Shown here: positions 51,393-61,083 of the stretch, in pieces
How the letters are laid out: each line of letters begins with the position of its first letter
How positions within the stretch are numbered: the stretch's first letter is position 1
Assembly (NCBI GenBank): GCA_036501845.1
Contig: DASXZO010000040.1
Location: forward strand, 88,316 to 152,315
DNA: 64,000 nt
Source of the DNA: JBBREP01 sp036501845
GTDB taxonomy: Bacteria > Actinomycetota > Acidimicrobiia > IMCC26256 > PALSA-610
Direction: 5' to 3'
The notes under the pieces: generated by a model
Databases searched by the model: none
What the model was told of the DNA's origin: nothing
What the model saw: only the letters and a program-made list of their open reading frames with translations
Made by a program: the position numbers and the translations under genes

Positions 51393-52169
51393 GTGCGTCT
51401 CGCCACCTGGAACGTGAACTCGCTGAAGGTACGCATGCCGCGCGTCGAGGAGTTCCTCGGCTACGCCGACGTCGACGTGTTGTGCATCCAGGAGACCAAG
51501 CTCAGCGACAAGGCGTTCCCTGCGCTCACGTTCCACGAGCTCGGCTACGAGTCGGTGCACTACGGCCAGGGCCAGTGGAACGGCGTTGCCATCCTGTCGC
51601 GCGTTGGTGTCGACGACGTGCAGTACGGCTTCGGGCCCGACATCGCCGACCCATATGAAGGCGATGCCCGTCTCATCGCCGCGCGGTGCGGCGGCGTCGA
51701 GGTCGTGTCGGTGTATGTGCCGAACGGCCGCGAAGTGGCCACCGACCACTACGAGCGCAAGCTCGAATGGTTCGCCGCGCTCCAGCAATGGGCGTCGACG
51801 CGGTTCACGCCCAGCGACCGGCTCGTGATCGCCGGTGACTTCAACGTGGCACCCGAAGACCGCGACGTGTGGGATATCAAGAAGTTCGACGGCGCCACGC
51901 ACGTGACGCCGGCAGAACGCGCAGCCGTCGCGGCGCTACGCGACTGGGGCATGCAAGACGCGTTCCGATTGGTGTATCCCGACGACGACAAGCTCTACAG
52001 CTACTGGGACTATCGAGCCGGCGACTTCCACGAGCACCGTGGCATGCGCATCGATCTCGTGCTCGTCACCAAGCCCGTCGCCGGCGGCGTGACGTTCGCG
52101 CTGATCGACCGCAACGCCCGCAAGGGACAACTCCCCTCCGACCACACGCCCGTGATCATCGACTTCTGA
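51393..52169 (+). CDS. xthA: Exodeoxyribonuclease III
   Basis: The product has 258 residues from GTG 51393 (VRLATWNVNSLKVRMPRVEE). The metal-binding Glu is in VLCIQETKLSD, the catalytic pair in IAGDFNVAPEDRDVWD, and the closing SDHTPVIIDF holds the essential Asp-His. It repairs abasic sites and trims 3' ends. It follows the DUF6285 gene by 10 bp and overlaps the convergent hydrolase gene by 14 bp. Confidence 0.95.
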   Translation: MRLATWNVNSLKVRMPRVEEFLGYADVDVLCIQETKLSDKAFPALTFHELGYESVHYGQGQWNGVAILSRVGVDDVQYGFGPDIADPYEGDARLIAARCGGVEVVSVYVPNGREVATDHYERKLEWFAALQQWASTRFTPSDRLVIAGDFNVAPEDRDVWDIKKFDGATHVTPAERAAVAALRDWGMQDAFRLVYPDDDKLYSYWDYRAGDFHEHRGMRIDLVLVTKPVAGGVTFALIDRNARKGQLPSDHTPVIIDF

Positions 52170-53055
52170 CCGTGTAGCCGCGCGCCTCGATCGCGGTGCC
52201 GAAGGGGCCATCGAGCGCGGTGGCCATCACCGTGGGGAGGGCGTCGGGGTCGCGGATCATCCAGTTGTGACCGACGCCGGGCATGACGACGAACGCGGCA
52301 TCGAGGCATTGGGCCGTTGCACGCGCCGCGCGTGCCGAGACAAGGCGGTCTTGCGCACCATGCACCACGACGGCCGGGACGTGTGCGGCGCGCACCGCGT
52401 CGAGCGTTGCCGTGCTGGCCGGAGCGCGCAAGACGGCGGTCATCGTCGCCCACGCGTTCCACGGGCGCAGCACCATCGTCTGCACCGAGGGAATGATCCG
52501 ACGCGACAACTTGAGCGTCTGCGCGCGGTTCGCGCGCAGCGGAACGGTCGCCGCAACGTCGAGCGCGGCGAGCACGCCGTAGCCCGCGAGCACCGGAGGC
52601 GACCACCGCATCAGGCCCTGCAACCGGTCCCACGGCGCACCCGTGATCGGCGCGAGCAACACGAGGCCGAGCACACTCGCCGGATCGGCCGCCGCGAGCT
52701 CGAGCGCGAGCCGTCCGCCCAGCGAATGCCCGACCACCACGCTCGGCCCGATGCCTTCCGTGCGCAATGCACGCAGCGCGCCGTCGATGCGATGCACGTA
52801 GTCGGAGAGCGACGGCAACGGGCCCACGCCGTCGCTTTGGCCGTGACCGGGAACGTCGATCGCCACGACCTGGAAGCCGAGGTGGGTCAGGCGGGCGAGC
52901 GTCTGGGCGTAGAGCATCGACTCCACGCCGAACCCGTGCAGCAGCACGAGCGGCGCACCGTGGCCCGCGATCGCCACACCCACCTCGAAGCCGTCTACGT
53001 CGAGCGTTCGCTGTTCGAGCAGCACACGCGGGCGCGTGGCGACGATTTGCTCCAT
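52156..53055 (-). CDS. Alpha/beta-hydrolase fold protein
   Basis: The product has 299 residues from ATG 53055 (MEQIVATRPRVLLEQRTLDV). LVLLHGFGVESMLYAQTL is the oxyanion loop, VVVGHSLGGRLALELA has the Ser nucleophile, VVVHGAQDRLVSARAA the Asp, and VMPGVGHNWMIRDPDAL the His. The substrate is unknown. The longer open frame upstream runs into the neighbouring secreted-protein gene and lacks similarity. Confidence 0.9.
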   Translation of the reverse strand: MEQIVATRPRVLLEQRTLDVDGFEVGVAIAGHGAPLVLLHGFGVESMLYAQTLARLTHLGFQVVAIDVPGHGQSDGVGPLPSLSDYVHRIDGALRALRTEGIGPSVVVGHSLGGRLALELAAADPASVLGLVLLAPITGAPWDRLQGLMRWSPPVLAGYGVLAALDVAATVPLRANRAQTLKLSRRIIPSVQTMVLRPWNAWATMTAVLRAPASTATLDAVRAAHVPAVVVHGAQDRLVSARAARATAQCLDAAFVVMPGVGHNWMIRDPDALPTVMATALDGPFGTAIEARGYTVRSR

Positions 53056-53099
53056 GCCTTCAACATCGGCGCCGAGGCTCACTATTCGAGCCCGCAGGA

Positions 53100-55265
53100 T
53101 CAGCGGTACACGAGGGCGAGCGGCGGGCCTTCGAGGTTGTAGGCGTCGACAACGCTCGACCCAACGGTGACGCACGCAGTCGAACTGGAACACGACACTG
53201 CGTCGAGGCGAGCCCCGGCGAAGCCCGGCGGAGCGGCAACAGTCACGGCGGTCCACTGCGTTCCGTCCCAGTGCTGCAACTGCGGCTGCAGTCCCTGCGT
53301 CTGGTCGCGCCGGTCGCCGACCGCCCAGCAGTCGGTCGTACGCGCGCACGACACGCCGGTCAGCTCGCTCGTGCGCGTACTACCTGGAAGCGTCACGTCG
53401 TCTGCCCACCACTGCGTGCCGTCGAAACGCTCGGCGAGCGTCTGCTCGCTGCCGAGATCTCCGGTGTATCCAGTGGCGACGCACACGGTCGGCGTCGCGC
53501 ACGACACGCTCTCGAGGGTCGCCGCGGAATTGGACGGAGCCGCAGACTGATCGACCTGCCACGTGCCGCCATGAAGCCGCACGATGAATGGGCCCGATGT
53601 GCCGCCACCTACGGCGACGCAGTCCGTCGAATCGGCGCACGACACCGACTCGAGATCGCCGGTAGTGAACGCGACCTCGCGCGACCACGAACCGCCACTC
53701 CACCGGTAGATCACCGAGTTGTGCGCACCGCCCACCGCGTAGCAAAGGCTCGCAGCCGGACACGCCACACCCGAAAACTGAAGCGCGATGTTGTGCCCGG
53801 GCGGTGGGACGGCTGTGCGTGTCCAACGCGACCCGTTCCAGTGCAACACCAAACCGGCAAGCCCGCCGTACGACCCATCGCTGATCGCGCCAACCGCAGT
53901 GCAGCTCGACGCGTTTGCGCATGTGACCGCTTCGAGATCGGCCCACTCGGCGCCCGCGACCGCCGCGCTCACCCCGGGGTCGACGGTCCATCGCGTACCG
54001 TTCCACCACTCACCGAACGGGCGCTGCGCGTCACTACCGTACGACAAGCCGACCGCAAAGCAGTGCGACGCGCTCGTGCACGCGACCGACAGACCTTGGG
54101 CTTCGGCAGGACCGATCGAGGGCGCGACCGTCTGTGCCCGCCATCCGTTCGCGCTACGGATTGCGACGCCCGCAGTGCCAGCCGCGCGGCAGGCGCCGTC
54201 AGCCGGGCACGCGATTCCCGCGAACGAGCCGCGCTGCTCGCTCGCTTGCATTGCCTCACTCGTCCAGTTGCTGCCGTCCCAGCGCTCGACGGCCGGTGCC
54301 TCGTTGCCACCCACCGCGAGGCAGTCGACCGGACCGATGCACTTCACCGAGTGCTGGTCACCGATCCACGGCGCCGGCGACGGAGTCACGTCCGTCCACG
54401 AGCCGCCCTCGCCGCGCACCGTCACCTCGGATCCCACTGCGAGGCAGTGCCACGTGTCCGAGCACGACACCGACGAGAGCTCGAGGTCGTAGGTCGAGTT
54501 CAACTTTCCGATCGCGGTAATCGACCATGCGGTGCCGTTCCAGTGCTCGACCAGGTAGCTGCCAGCCTCGGTGGTGTAGTCGGTCCAACCGACTGCGTTG
54601 CAGTCGCTCGCGCCCACACACGAGACGCCTTCGAACGCGCTGGTATGCGCAGGGCTCGGGCTCGGCGACGACTGGAAGGCCCACGCCGCACCGTCCCAGC
54701 GCTCGACGAGACGTCCTTCGTCGCCCACCACTCCGTACGATCCGACCGCGGTGCAACTCGTGCTCGTGCCGCACGACACTGCGGAGAGCTGCGCGCTCGA
54801 AAACCCAGCAGGGGTCGGGATATCGACCACTGACCGCTGCGCCCCGTTCCACTGCTCGAGCAGCGGTTGGATGGCTGAGTAGTCGTCCTCCTCGGTATCG
54901 CCAACCGCGAAGCACAGTGTGGCGGTGGCGCAACTCACGCCGTCGAGCTCGGATTCGATCCCGTCGGCGAGCGTCGGCGTGGCGAGCTGCTTCCAGTGCC
55001 CGCCGTCCCAGCGCTCCGCGAAGGTCTCCTTTACGGCCGAGCCGGCTGTGGATCCGACCGCGATGCAGTTCGACGACCCGACGCACGTGATCGCGTTGAA
55101 TTCGGCAGCCCGCACGGCGACCGGAGCGGGCATCGATGCAACCGACCACTGCGGCGCCGTCCGAGGCGTTGCCCCGCTCGCCACGCCGGTGCTCACGCTC
55201 GCGCTCGTTATGGAGACGGTCGCCGCAACGAGCGCGATCGGGGCGATGCGCCGGCCAGCACGCAT
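53100..55265 (-). CDS. Secreted 14-repeat Cys-pair protein (downstream copy of tandem pair)
   Basis: The product has 721 residues from ATG 55265. A signal peptide (MRAGRRIAPIALVAATVSIT) is followed by 14 repeats of about 48 residues. Each repeat has the core L-x-x-V-S-C-x6-C-x-A-V-G (for example LDGVSCATATLCFAVG) and a downstream E-x-W-D/N-G-x-x-W strand (LVERWDGAAWAFQ). The paired Cys, six residues apart, could form a disulfide in each repeat. Fourteen repeats would suit two seven-bladed propellers (inference). The ATG overlaps the stop of the upstream paralogue (TGATG). Function unknown; a cell-surface or environmental binding role is plausible. Confidence 0.85.
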   Translation of the reverse strand: MRAGRRIAPIALVAATVSITSASVSTGVASGATPRTAPQWSVASMPAPVAVRAAEFNAITCVGSSNCIAVGSTAGSAVKETFAERWDGGHWKQLATPTLADGIESELDGVSCATATLCFAVGDTEEDDYSAIQPLLEQWNGAQRSVVDIPTPAGFSSAQLSAVSCGTSTSCTAVGSYGVVGDEGRLVERWDGAAWAFQSSPSPSPAHTSAFEGVSCVGASDCNAVGWTDYTTEAGSYLVEHWNGTAWSITAIGKLNSTYDLELSSVSCSDTWHCLAVGSEVTVRGEGGSWTDVTPSPAPWIGDQHSVKCIGPVDCLAVGGNEAPAVERWDGSNWTSEAMQASEQRGSFAGIACPADGACRAAGTAGVAIRSANGWRAQTVAPSIGPAEAQGLSVACTSASHCFAVGLSYGSDAQRPFGEWWNGTRWTVDPGVSAAVAGAEWADLEAVTCANASSCTAVGAISDGSYGGLAGLVLHWNGSRWTRTAVPPPGHNIALQFSGVACPAASLCYAVGGAHNSVIYRWSGGSWSREVAFTTGDLESVSCADSTDCVAVGGGTSGPFIVRLHGGTWQVDQSAAPSNSAATLESVSCATPTVCVATGYTGDLGSEQTLAERFDGTQWWADDVTLPGSTRTSELTGVSCARTTDCWAVGDRRDQTQGLQPQLQHWDGTQWTAVTVAAPPGFAGARLDAVSCSSSTACVTVGSSVVDAYNLEGPPLALVYR

Positions 55266-57451
55266 CAGCGGTACACGAAGGCGAGCGGCGAACCGCCGTT
55301 GCTCACGGACACGCTCGCCGGGGTGTCTTCGCCCACCGCCACGCACTGACCGGCGGCGACACAGCTCACGCCGCCCAACTCGTTGCCCGCGTCACCGGCC
55401 GGTGGCCTGGGACCGGAGACGTACGTCCACTGCGTTCCGTCCCAGTGTTCGAGCGCGGCCTGTTGCGTCGTTTCGGTACCGGTCCAGCCGGTCGCCCAGC
55501 ACTGATCCGCGTGCGTGCACGACACTCCAGTCAGATCGATCAACGTCGCGCCTTGCGGTATTGGCGCGGTCGTGACTTCCCAGCCGACTCCGTTCGACGC
55601 AGCAACCAGCGCGCTCGGGCCTGCGTCGTAGCGACCTCCGCCCACGGCAACGCACTGCGTCGCGCTGCTGCACGCAACGGCATTGAACGTCGTGTACGGC
55701 GACTCGAACGAGCCGAAGCTCTGCGAGGTCCACTTGCCCTCGCGCAATTGTGCGATCGCAGGTTTGCCGACGCCCAACTGCCATTGATCGCCCACTGCCG
55801 TGCAGTCGGAATCGTCAGGACATGCGATCGACGTGAGCGAAACCGGCGACCGGTCGTCCGTGGGACTCAAGACGGTCTGCGGCGTTGACCAATCGCTGCC
55901 GTTCCACTGCACGGCTACCGCCGTGCCGTTGTCGGCGTCGCCGACGGCGACGCAATGCGTCGGCTTCGTGCACGAGACGCCCGTCAGTAAATAGAGATTG
56001 CTGAATCGGAAGGGATACCAACGGCCACCTTGCAGGACCATCGCGACGGCGACCTTGTTGTCCAGGTTTCCTGCCAGCTGTGTGCCGACCGCGACGCAAC
56101 TTTGGGAGTTCGAACACGACACGCTCTGGAGCTGCGTCCACCGTGGAATCCGTAATGGATGCTTGTCGAGCGACCAGGAGCCGCCATTCCAGTCGGCGAT
56201 GTATTGCACCGTGCCGGGCGCGCCTTGCGACCAGCCGACGGCCACGCAATCGCTCCCGGTGACGCACGACACGCCGGCCACCGAGGCCGCAGTCGGCCCG
56301 ACGGGATCAGCCACGGAGAGATCCGACCATGCGCTCCCGTGCAACACCTCGGCGCGCGGCGCAGCACCGACATAACCCGCAGCCAGGCATGAACCTGCCG
56401 CCAGGCACGTGAGGCCGTACATGTTCTCGCTCTTCGAGTCGGGCGGCAGGGTCTGCAGCTGCCACGACGAGCCGTTCCAGCGCATCGCGTTGTTCGCACC
56501 GCTGGACTCCGCCACCGCGACGCAATCGAGCGGCGCAGTGCAGGAGACCGCCCGCATATCCGCGGCTTGATTCGAGGCCGGCGACACGTCGCTCCACACC
56601 GTCCCTTCGCCGCGGAGCGCGAGGCTTTCGCCGGTCGCGAGACAGTGCCAGGTGTCGGCGCACGACACAGCATTCAGGCCCCACCCCGGATACTTGAAGG
56701 CCGAGGTGATCGACCACTGCGCGCCGTCCCACTGCTCGATCACTTCGCCCATCTTCGAACCCGTGCCGAAGGTGGTGCCGACCGCAGTGCACGTCGTCGC
56801 CGACGCGCACGCAACGGAGGCGAATTGGCTCTCGTGCACGGGACTCGGGCTCGGGCTCGACTGAGACGACCATGAACTGCCGTTCCAATGTTCGATCAGC
56901 CGCCCGAAATCCGTGCTGGTGTCGTACGAACCAACGGCCGTGCAACTCGTCGCACTCCCGCACGACACCGACATCAGCCCCGCGCGGTTCGCGCCAACGG
57001 GCGGCGCCGCGACGGACTCCACCGACCACATCGCACCGTTCCAACGCTCGATGAGGGGCATCGATCGCGCCTGCGAACCCCCAGAGGCCGGCGAGGTGTT
57101 GCCGACTGCGAAGCAGGTTGTCGCCTGCGCGCACGCGACGCCGGCCAACCCAGAGGAAAATCCCTCGCCGAGGTCAGGAGTGGCGTTCTTCGACCAATGG
57201 GCACCATCCCACGTCTCGACCAGTGGCGATGCAGTGACGCCGTCCTGCGCGCCTACCGCGATGCATGAAGTGGCGCTGAAGCAAGTGATCGACGAGAGGC
57301 CGGCCTCGCGCGCGGTGACCGCAGGCGCGGCCGGTACCTCCGCCCACCGCGCAGCTGCCCGCGTCACGGTCGCACCCGCGCCAGCCAGTGGCGCTGCGCC
57401 AAACGCAAGCACCGAAACCACACACGATGAAGCCAATAGCCGCAGTCGCAT
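55265..57451 (-). CDS. Secreted 14-repeat Cys-pair protein (upstream copy of tandem pair)
   Basis: The product has 728 residues. A signal peptide (MRLRLLASSCVVSVLAFGAA) is followed by 14 repeats with the same C-x6-C-x-A-V-G core (LSSITCFSATSCIAVG, LAGVACAQATTCFAVG and others) and the W-x-G strand (LIERWNGAMWSVES). Both copies end in PLA-L/F-VYR, and repeat 5 has DTWHCLA in both, so the whole gene was duplicated rather than single repeats. A GAGAGGTAGG ribosome site precedes the ATG, and a 26-bp palindrome lies 39 bp upstream. Confidence 0.85.
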   Translation of the reverse strand: MRLRLLASSCVVSVLAFGAAPLAGAGATVTRAAARWAEVPAAPAVTAREAGLSSITCFSATSCIAVGAQDGVTASPLVETWDGAHWSKNATPDLGEGFSSGLAGVACAQATTCFAVGNTSPASGGSQARSMPLIERWNGAMWSVESVAAPPVGANRAGLMSVSCGSATSCTAVGSYDTSTDFGRLIEHWNGSSWSSQSSPSPSPVHESQFASVACASATTCTAVGTTFGTGSKMGEVIEQWDGAQWSITSAFKYPGWGLNAVSCADTWHCLATGESLALRGEGTVWSDVSPASNQAADMRAVSCTAPLDCVAVAESSGANNAMRWNGSSWQLQTLPPDSKSENMYGLTCLAAGSCLAAGYVGAAPRAEVLHGSAWSDLSVADPVGPTAASVAGVSCVTGSDCVAVGWSQGAPGTVQYIADWNGGSWSLDKHPLRIPRWTQLQSVSCSNSQSCVAVGTQLAGNLDNKVAVAMVLQGGRWYPFRFSNLYLLTGVSCTKPTHCVAVGDADNGTAVAVQWNGSDWSTPQTVLSPTDDRSPVSLTSIACPDDSDCTAVGDQWQLGVGKPAIAQLREGKWTSQSFGSFESPYTTFNAVACSSATQCVAVGGGRYDAGPSALVAASNGVGWEVTTAPIPQGATLIDLTGVSCTHADQCWATGWTGTETTQQAALEHWDGTQWTYVSGPRPPAGDAGNELGGVSCVAAGQCVAVGEDTPASVSVSNGGSPLAFVYR

Positions 57452-57489
57452 GAGCGCCTACCTCTCGCTCAGGTTGCCCCTCCTGATGT

Positions 57490-57515
57490 GCCACCGATGT
57501 AACTACATCGGTGGC
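57490..57515. promoter_or_regulatory. 26-bp perfect palindrome upstream of the tandem secreted genes
   Basis: GCCACCGATGTA (57490-57501) and TACATCGGTGGC (57504-57515) are perfect 12-bp arms with a 2-bp centre. Read on the minus strand, the centre TGTAGT is -10-like and lies about 50 bp before the ATG at 57451. The short centre fits a dimeric repressor operator better than a terminator, although etfA also ends 36 bp away. Confidence 0.55.
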
Positions 57516-57550
57516 GGCACTACAAGGGCAGTGCGGCGTTCGTGACCGAT

Positions 57551-58516
57551 TTACGACTTCGACTTGATCGCCTCGATCAACGCGGGCACGACCTTGTGCA
57601 CGTCGCCGACGATGCCGAGATCGGCGATGCCGAAGATCGGTGCCTCGGCGTCCTTGTTCACGGCGATGATGTTGTCGGAGTTCTTCATGCCCACCATGTG
57701 CTGGGTCGCACCCGAAATACCGAGCGCCACATACACCTTCGGCTTCACGGTCTTACCGGTCTGGCCCACCTGCAATGCGTAGGGAACCCAGCCGGCGTCG
57801 ACGATCGCACGCGACGCGCCGAAGGCACCCTTCAACGCCTTGGCGAGCTCTTCCACGAGCGGCTTGTAGTTCTCGGCCGCGCCGATGCCGCGGCCGCCCG
57901 ACACCACCACCGCAGCCTCTTCGAGCTTCGGGCCGGTCTGCTCCTCCTCGAACACCTCGAGCACCGTCGCTTCGGCGGCGCGGCCCGCGTCACCCGTGTC
58001 GGCGCTCACCACCGACGCGGCGCCACCGCCCGACGGCTCGGCCGTGAACGACTTCGGCCGTACACCGATCAGCGCCACACCGTCGTCGGTGTACTCGGCG
58101 TCGACGAGCTGCGTGCCACCGAAGACCGCGGTGCCGAACTGCACCTTGGCGTCGGCGGCGAGCGTGAACCCGTTCGTGAGCACCGGCCGGTCGAGCTTCA
58201 CCGACAGGCGCGCCATGGCGTCGCGGCCGTCGTAGCTCTGCACGAACAGCACCGCGTCGGGCGACTGCTCACCCACGAGCTTGGCGAGCGCGCTCGCGGC
58301 CACCTGGCCCGGCAACGCCTTGCCCGGGTCGATCACGTACAACGTGGTTGCGCCGTACTCGCCCACCTGCGTGGCGACCGCGTCGCCCGCGCTACCCGCG
58401 TACACCGCTTCCACCGTCGACGCGATCTCGCGCGCCTTGGTGAGCAACTCGAGCGTCGCGGTGGTGACCTTGTCGCCGTTCGCTTCGGCGTACACCCAAA
58501 CTTTGTTGAGGGGCAT
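57551..58516 (-). CDS. etfA: Electron transfer flavoprotein alpha subunit
   Basis: The product has 321 residues from ATG 58516 (MPLNKVWVYAEANGDKVTTA). The C-terminal FAD domain shows VVVSGGRGIGAAENYKPLVE, GASRAIVDAGWVPYALQVGQTGKTV (abbreviated family segment) and GISGATQHMVGMKNSDNIIA, the ETF-alpha signature. With EtfB it shuttles electrons from acyl-CoA dehydrogenases to the respiratory chain. It follows etfB by 43 bp. Confidence 0.96.
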   Translation of the reverse strand: MPLNKVWVYAEANGDKVTTATLELLTKAREIASTVEAVYAGSAGDAVATQVGEYGATTLYVIDPGKALPGQVAASALAKLVGEQSPDAVLFVQSYDGRDAMARLSVKLDRPVLTNGFTLAADAKVQFGTAVFGGTQLVDAEYTDDGVALIGVRPKSFTAEPSGGGAASVVSADTGDAGRAAEATVLEVFEEEQTGPKLEEAAVVVSGGRGIGAAENYKPLVEELAKALKGAFGASRAIVDAGWVPYALQVGQTGKTVKPKVYVALGISGATQHMVGMKNSDNIIAVNKDAEAPIFGIADLGIVGDVHKVVPALIEAIKSKS

Positions 58517-58559
58517 GTGTTTGCGCTCCGTCTCTGCGTTCGTATCTCGGTGCGCCGGC

Positions 58560-59336
58560 TCAGATGACCTTGAGGTTCTCGAGGAACCCCACGATCTTCT
58601 CGAAGCCGGTGCCGTCGTCCTCGATCTTCTCGCCGGCCTGGCGAGCCGGCGCCTGCGCGACGTTCGTGATCGTCTGGCGCGCGCCCGACCATCCGACCTG
58701 ACCCGACAGGCCGAGGTCGGCGGCAGTCGCCTGATCGACGGGCTTGTTCTTCGCCGCCATGATCCCCTTGAAGCTCGGGTAGCGCGGCTCCACCACACCG
58801 GCGGTCACGCTCACGACCGCGGGCAGGCTCGCCTGCACCACGTCGTAACCGGTCTCGGTCTGGCGCTGGATCGTGACCTTGCCGTCGGCGACTTCGATGT
58901 GCTTGGCAAAAGTGAGCGCGGGCCAGTCGAGCAGCTCCGCCACCTGCGCGGGCACGGTGCCGGTGTAACCGTCGCTCGACTCGGTGGCAGTGAGCAAGAG
59001 GTCCACTCCGCCGGCGCGCTCCACACACTTGGCGAGCACCTTCGCGGTGCCGAGCGCATCAGTGCCCGGGCACTCGGGGTCGCTCACGAGGATCGCCTTC
59101 GCCGCGCCCATCGCGAGCGCGGTGCGCAGCCCCGACACTTCGCCGTTCGGCGCCATCGAGAGCAGCGTCACCTCGCCGCCGCCCGCGGCATCCACGAGCT
59201 GCAACGCCATCTCGACGCCGTAGCTGTCGGACTCGTCGAGGATGAGCTTGCCCTCACGCTTCAGCGTGTGGTCGTCGTTCAGTGCGCCCGGTACGGCCGG
59301 GTCGGGGATCTGCTTCACGCAGACGGCGACATGCAC
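58560..59336 (-). CDS. etfB: Electron transfer flavoprotein beta subunit
   Basis: The product has 258 residues from GTG 59336 (VHVAVCVKQIPDPAVPG), with AGGAG 6 nt upstream; an ATG at 59357 is the alternative. SYGVEMALQLVDAAGGGEVT, LLLTATESSDGYTGTVPAQV and PRYPSFKGIMAAKNKPVD are ETF-beta signatures. It binds AMP and pairs with EtfA. Several fatty-acid-type enzymes in the window (acyl-CoA ligase, racemase) could feed it electrons indirectly. Confidence 0.96.
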   Translation of the reverse strand: MHVAVCVKQIPDPAVPGALNDDHTLKREGKLILDESDSYGVEMALQLVDAAGGGEVTLLSMAPNGEVSGLRTALAMGAAKAILVSDPECPGTDALGTAKVLAKCVERAGGVDLLLTATESSDGYTGTVPAQVAELLDWPALTFAKHIEVADGKVTIQRQTETGYDVVQASLPAVVSVTAGVVEPRYPSFKGIMAAKNKPVDQATAADLGLSGQVGWSGARQTITNVAQAPARQAGEKIEDDGTGFEKIVGFLENLKVI

Positions 59337-59450
59337 GGATGGCTCCTGTCGTTGCACGAGATCGACGCGCCAACGAACCCGACTGGGCCGCAGCGCGGCG
59401 CGAAAGCCCGAAGATTCTTGTCTACGACAGGCCCTCGGGGCGAACCGGAG

Positions 59451-60971
59451 TTACACGTAGCCCCAGTTGTCGCCGGGCTCGGAGCCACTCGGGACGCCGG
59501 CCGACTCCTGGTTCCACACCTGGGTCATCGAGCGATCCGGGCCCACGCCGTTGCTGTACATCACCCCGAGCTGGCCGGCACCGGCCACTCCGGACACGGT
59601 CGCGCCGGGCTCGCCGATCACGAGGTCGGGTGATCCGTCGCCGTTGTAGTCACCCGAAGCAAGCGACACTCCGAACTCCGGCGCGCCGCCGGCGGTAGGG
59701 GCGGTCTGGGCTTCGGTGATCACGTGGTCGATGTCGTGGTGGTCGAAGGCGTCGACTTTGCCGGTGCCGTCGTAACCCGGCGAGCCGATCACGAGCGAGT
59801 GGTTGAAGTGGATGCCGAGGTTGGCGCCGAGCAGAGCGAGGCCGTAGTCGTCCTTGGCATTCGAATCGGTGTACGCGGTGAACATCACCGACGGCGATGC
59901 GCGTCCGGCAGTGACCTCGTCGACATCGGCCGGCGTCGCACCGTTGCCGGGCGCGCTCGCGTAGATCACGCCGCCAGGAGGCCCGGCAAGCGCGGCGCCG
60001 AGCTCACGGTGTGCCACCGCAGGACCGGTGACCACCGCTTGGTTCGTGGTCGTGAGGCCCTTCGCCGAGCCCCAGAAACGGTAGATCTCTCCGGCATCGA
60101 CCGCACCGGGAAGATCGGCGTGTGGCATGCCCACCACGAGGTCTGTGTGGTAGTCGGCGTCGATGTCGTCGGCCAACAGCACCTGGCCGAAGGCGTTGCC
60201 CGCCGTCGGCGTGCCGGCGGCGCCGCTCGTGCCCTGCGCGAGCACGCGACCGTTCGTCGACAGGCCGGTCTTGGAACCGCGCACGATGATCACCATGCCG
60301 GCCGAAGCGTGGCCGGCGATGGTGGCGCCGGGTACGCCGATCGCGAGATCGGAGTAGCCGTCGCCATCGAAGTCGCCGGCGGCGAGCGACGAGCCGAAGA
60401 GCGAGAACGGACGCTGCGCGCCGGGCACGCCCACCACGGTGCCCGCGAGCAAGCGCGCGCCCTTGGTGGTGAGGCCGTGCGCCGAGCCGTAGAGGATCGT
60501 GACCGAGCCCGCGAGCGCGGCCGTCCCGATCGATTGCGGCGCGCTCACCGCGATGTCGCTGTAGCCATCGCCGTTGAAGTCGCCCACCGCGTAGGTGGTG
60601 CCCCATCGGTCGTTCGCCGCGCACGGACCGGGCACACCGATGGTGCACGGGGTCCAGATCGTCGACTGCGTGCCCACGAGGCCGGTCTTCGATCCGGGGA
60701 TCACGGTGATGGCACCCGTGTGGGCCACCGAGCCCGTTCCCTCACCTGGGGCGGCCACCACGAGGTCGTCGTAGCCGTCGTTGTTGAAGTCGGTGCGGAC
60801 CCTCGCCGGCGCGGTTGTGGGGGCGGCTTGCTGGCTCGAGAACGCGGTCGCTTGGGCACGAGCGGTGACGGGCGTGACGGCGGCACCCGCGGCGCTCGCC
60901 GACGCCGGCGCAGCAAGCGCCACGGCCAATGCGGCGCACGCGGTCAAGACCATCCTGGCTGGAACGGACAT
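59451..60971 (-). CDS. Secreted FG-GAP (integrin-alpha-like) repeat protein
   Basis: The product has 506 residues. The signal peptide MSVPARMVLTACAALAVALA is followed by about seven FG-GAP repeats. Several have calcium-type D-x-D/N-x-D-G-x-x-D loops: DFNNDGYDDL, DFNGDGYSDI, DFDGDGYSDL and DYNGDGSPDL. The fourth, DIDADYHTDL, lacks the Gly. This builds an integrin-alpha-like propeller, likely on the cell surface. Ligand unknown. It is the third secreted propeller-type protein within 8 kb, with etfBA between it and the tandem pair. Confidence 0.9.
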   Translation of the reverse strand: MSVPARMVLTACAALAVALAAPASASAAGAAVTPVTARAQATAFSSQQAAPTTAPARVRTDFNNDGYDDLVVAAPGEGTGSVAHTGAITVIPGSKTGLVGTQSTIWTPCTIGVPGPCAANDRWGTTYAVGDFNGDGYSDIAVSAPQSIGTAALAGSVTILYGSAHGLTTKGARLLAGTVVGVPGAQRPFSLFGSSLAAGDFDGDGYSDLAIGVPGATIAGHASAGMVIIVRGSKTGLSTNGRVLAQGTSGAAGTPTAGNAFGQVLLADDIDADYHTDLVVGMPHADLPGAVDAGEIYRFWGSAKGLTTTNQAVVTGPAVAHRELGAALAGPPGGVIYASAPGNGATPADVDEVTAGRASPSVMFTAYTDSNAKDDYGLALLGANLGIHFNHSLVIGSPGYDGTGKVDAFDHHDIDHVITEAQTAPTAGGAPEFGVSLASGDYNGDGSPDLVIGEPGATVSGVAGAGQLGVMYSNGVGPDRSMTQVWNQESAGVPSGSEPGDNWGYV

Positions 60972-61083
60972 TCGACGAGTCTGACAGCACGGCCGCTCGG
61001 GATCGATGATCCGAGCGGCCTACGCGACGCCAATGCGACAGGATCAACAGTCGGGATCCGCGCCATGGGCACCGCCATCGATC

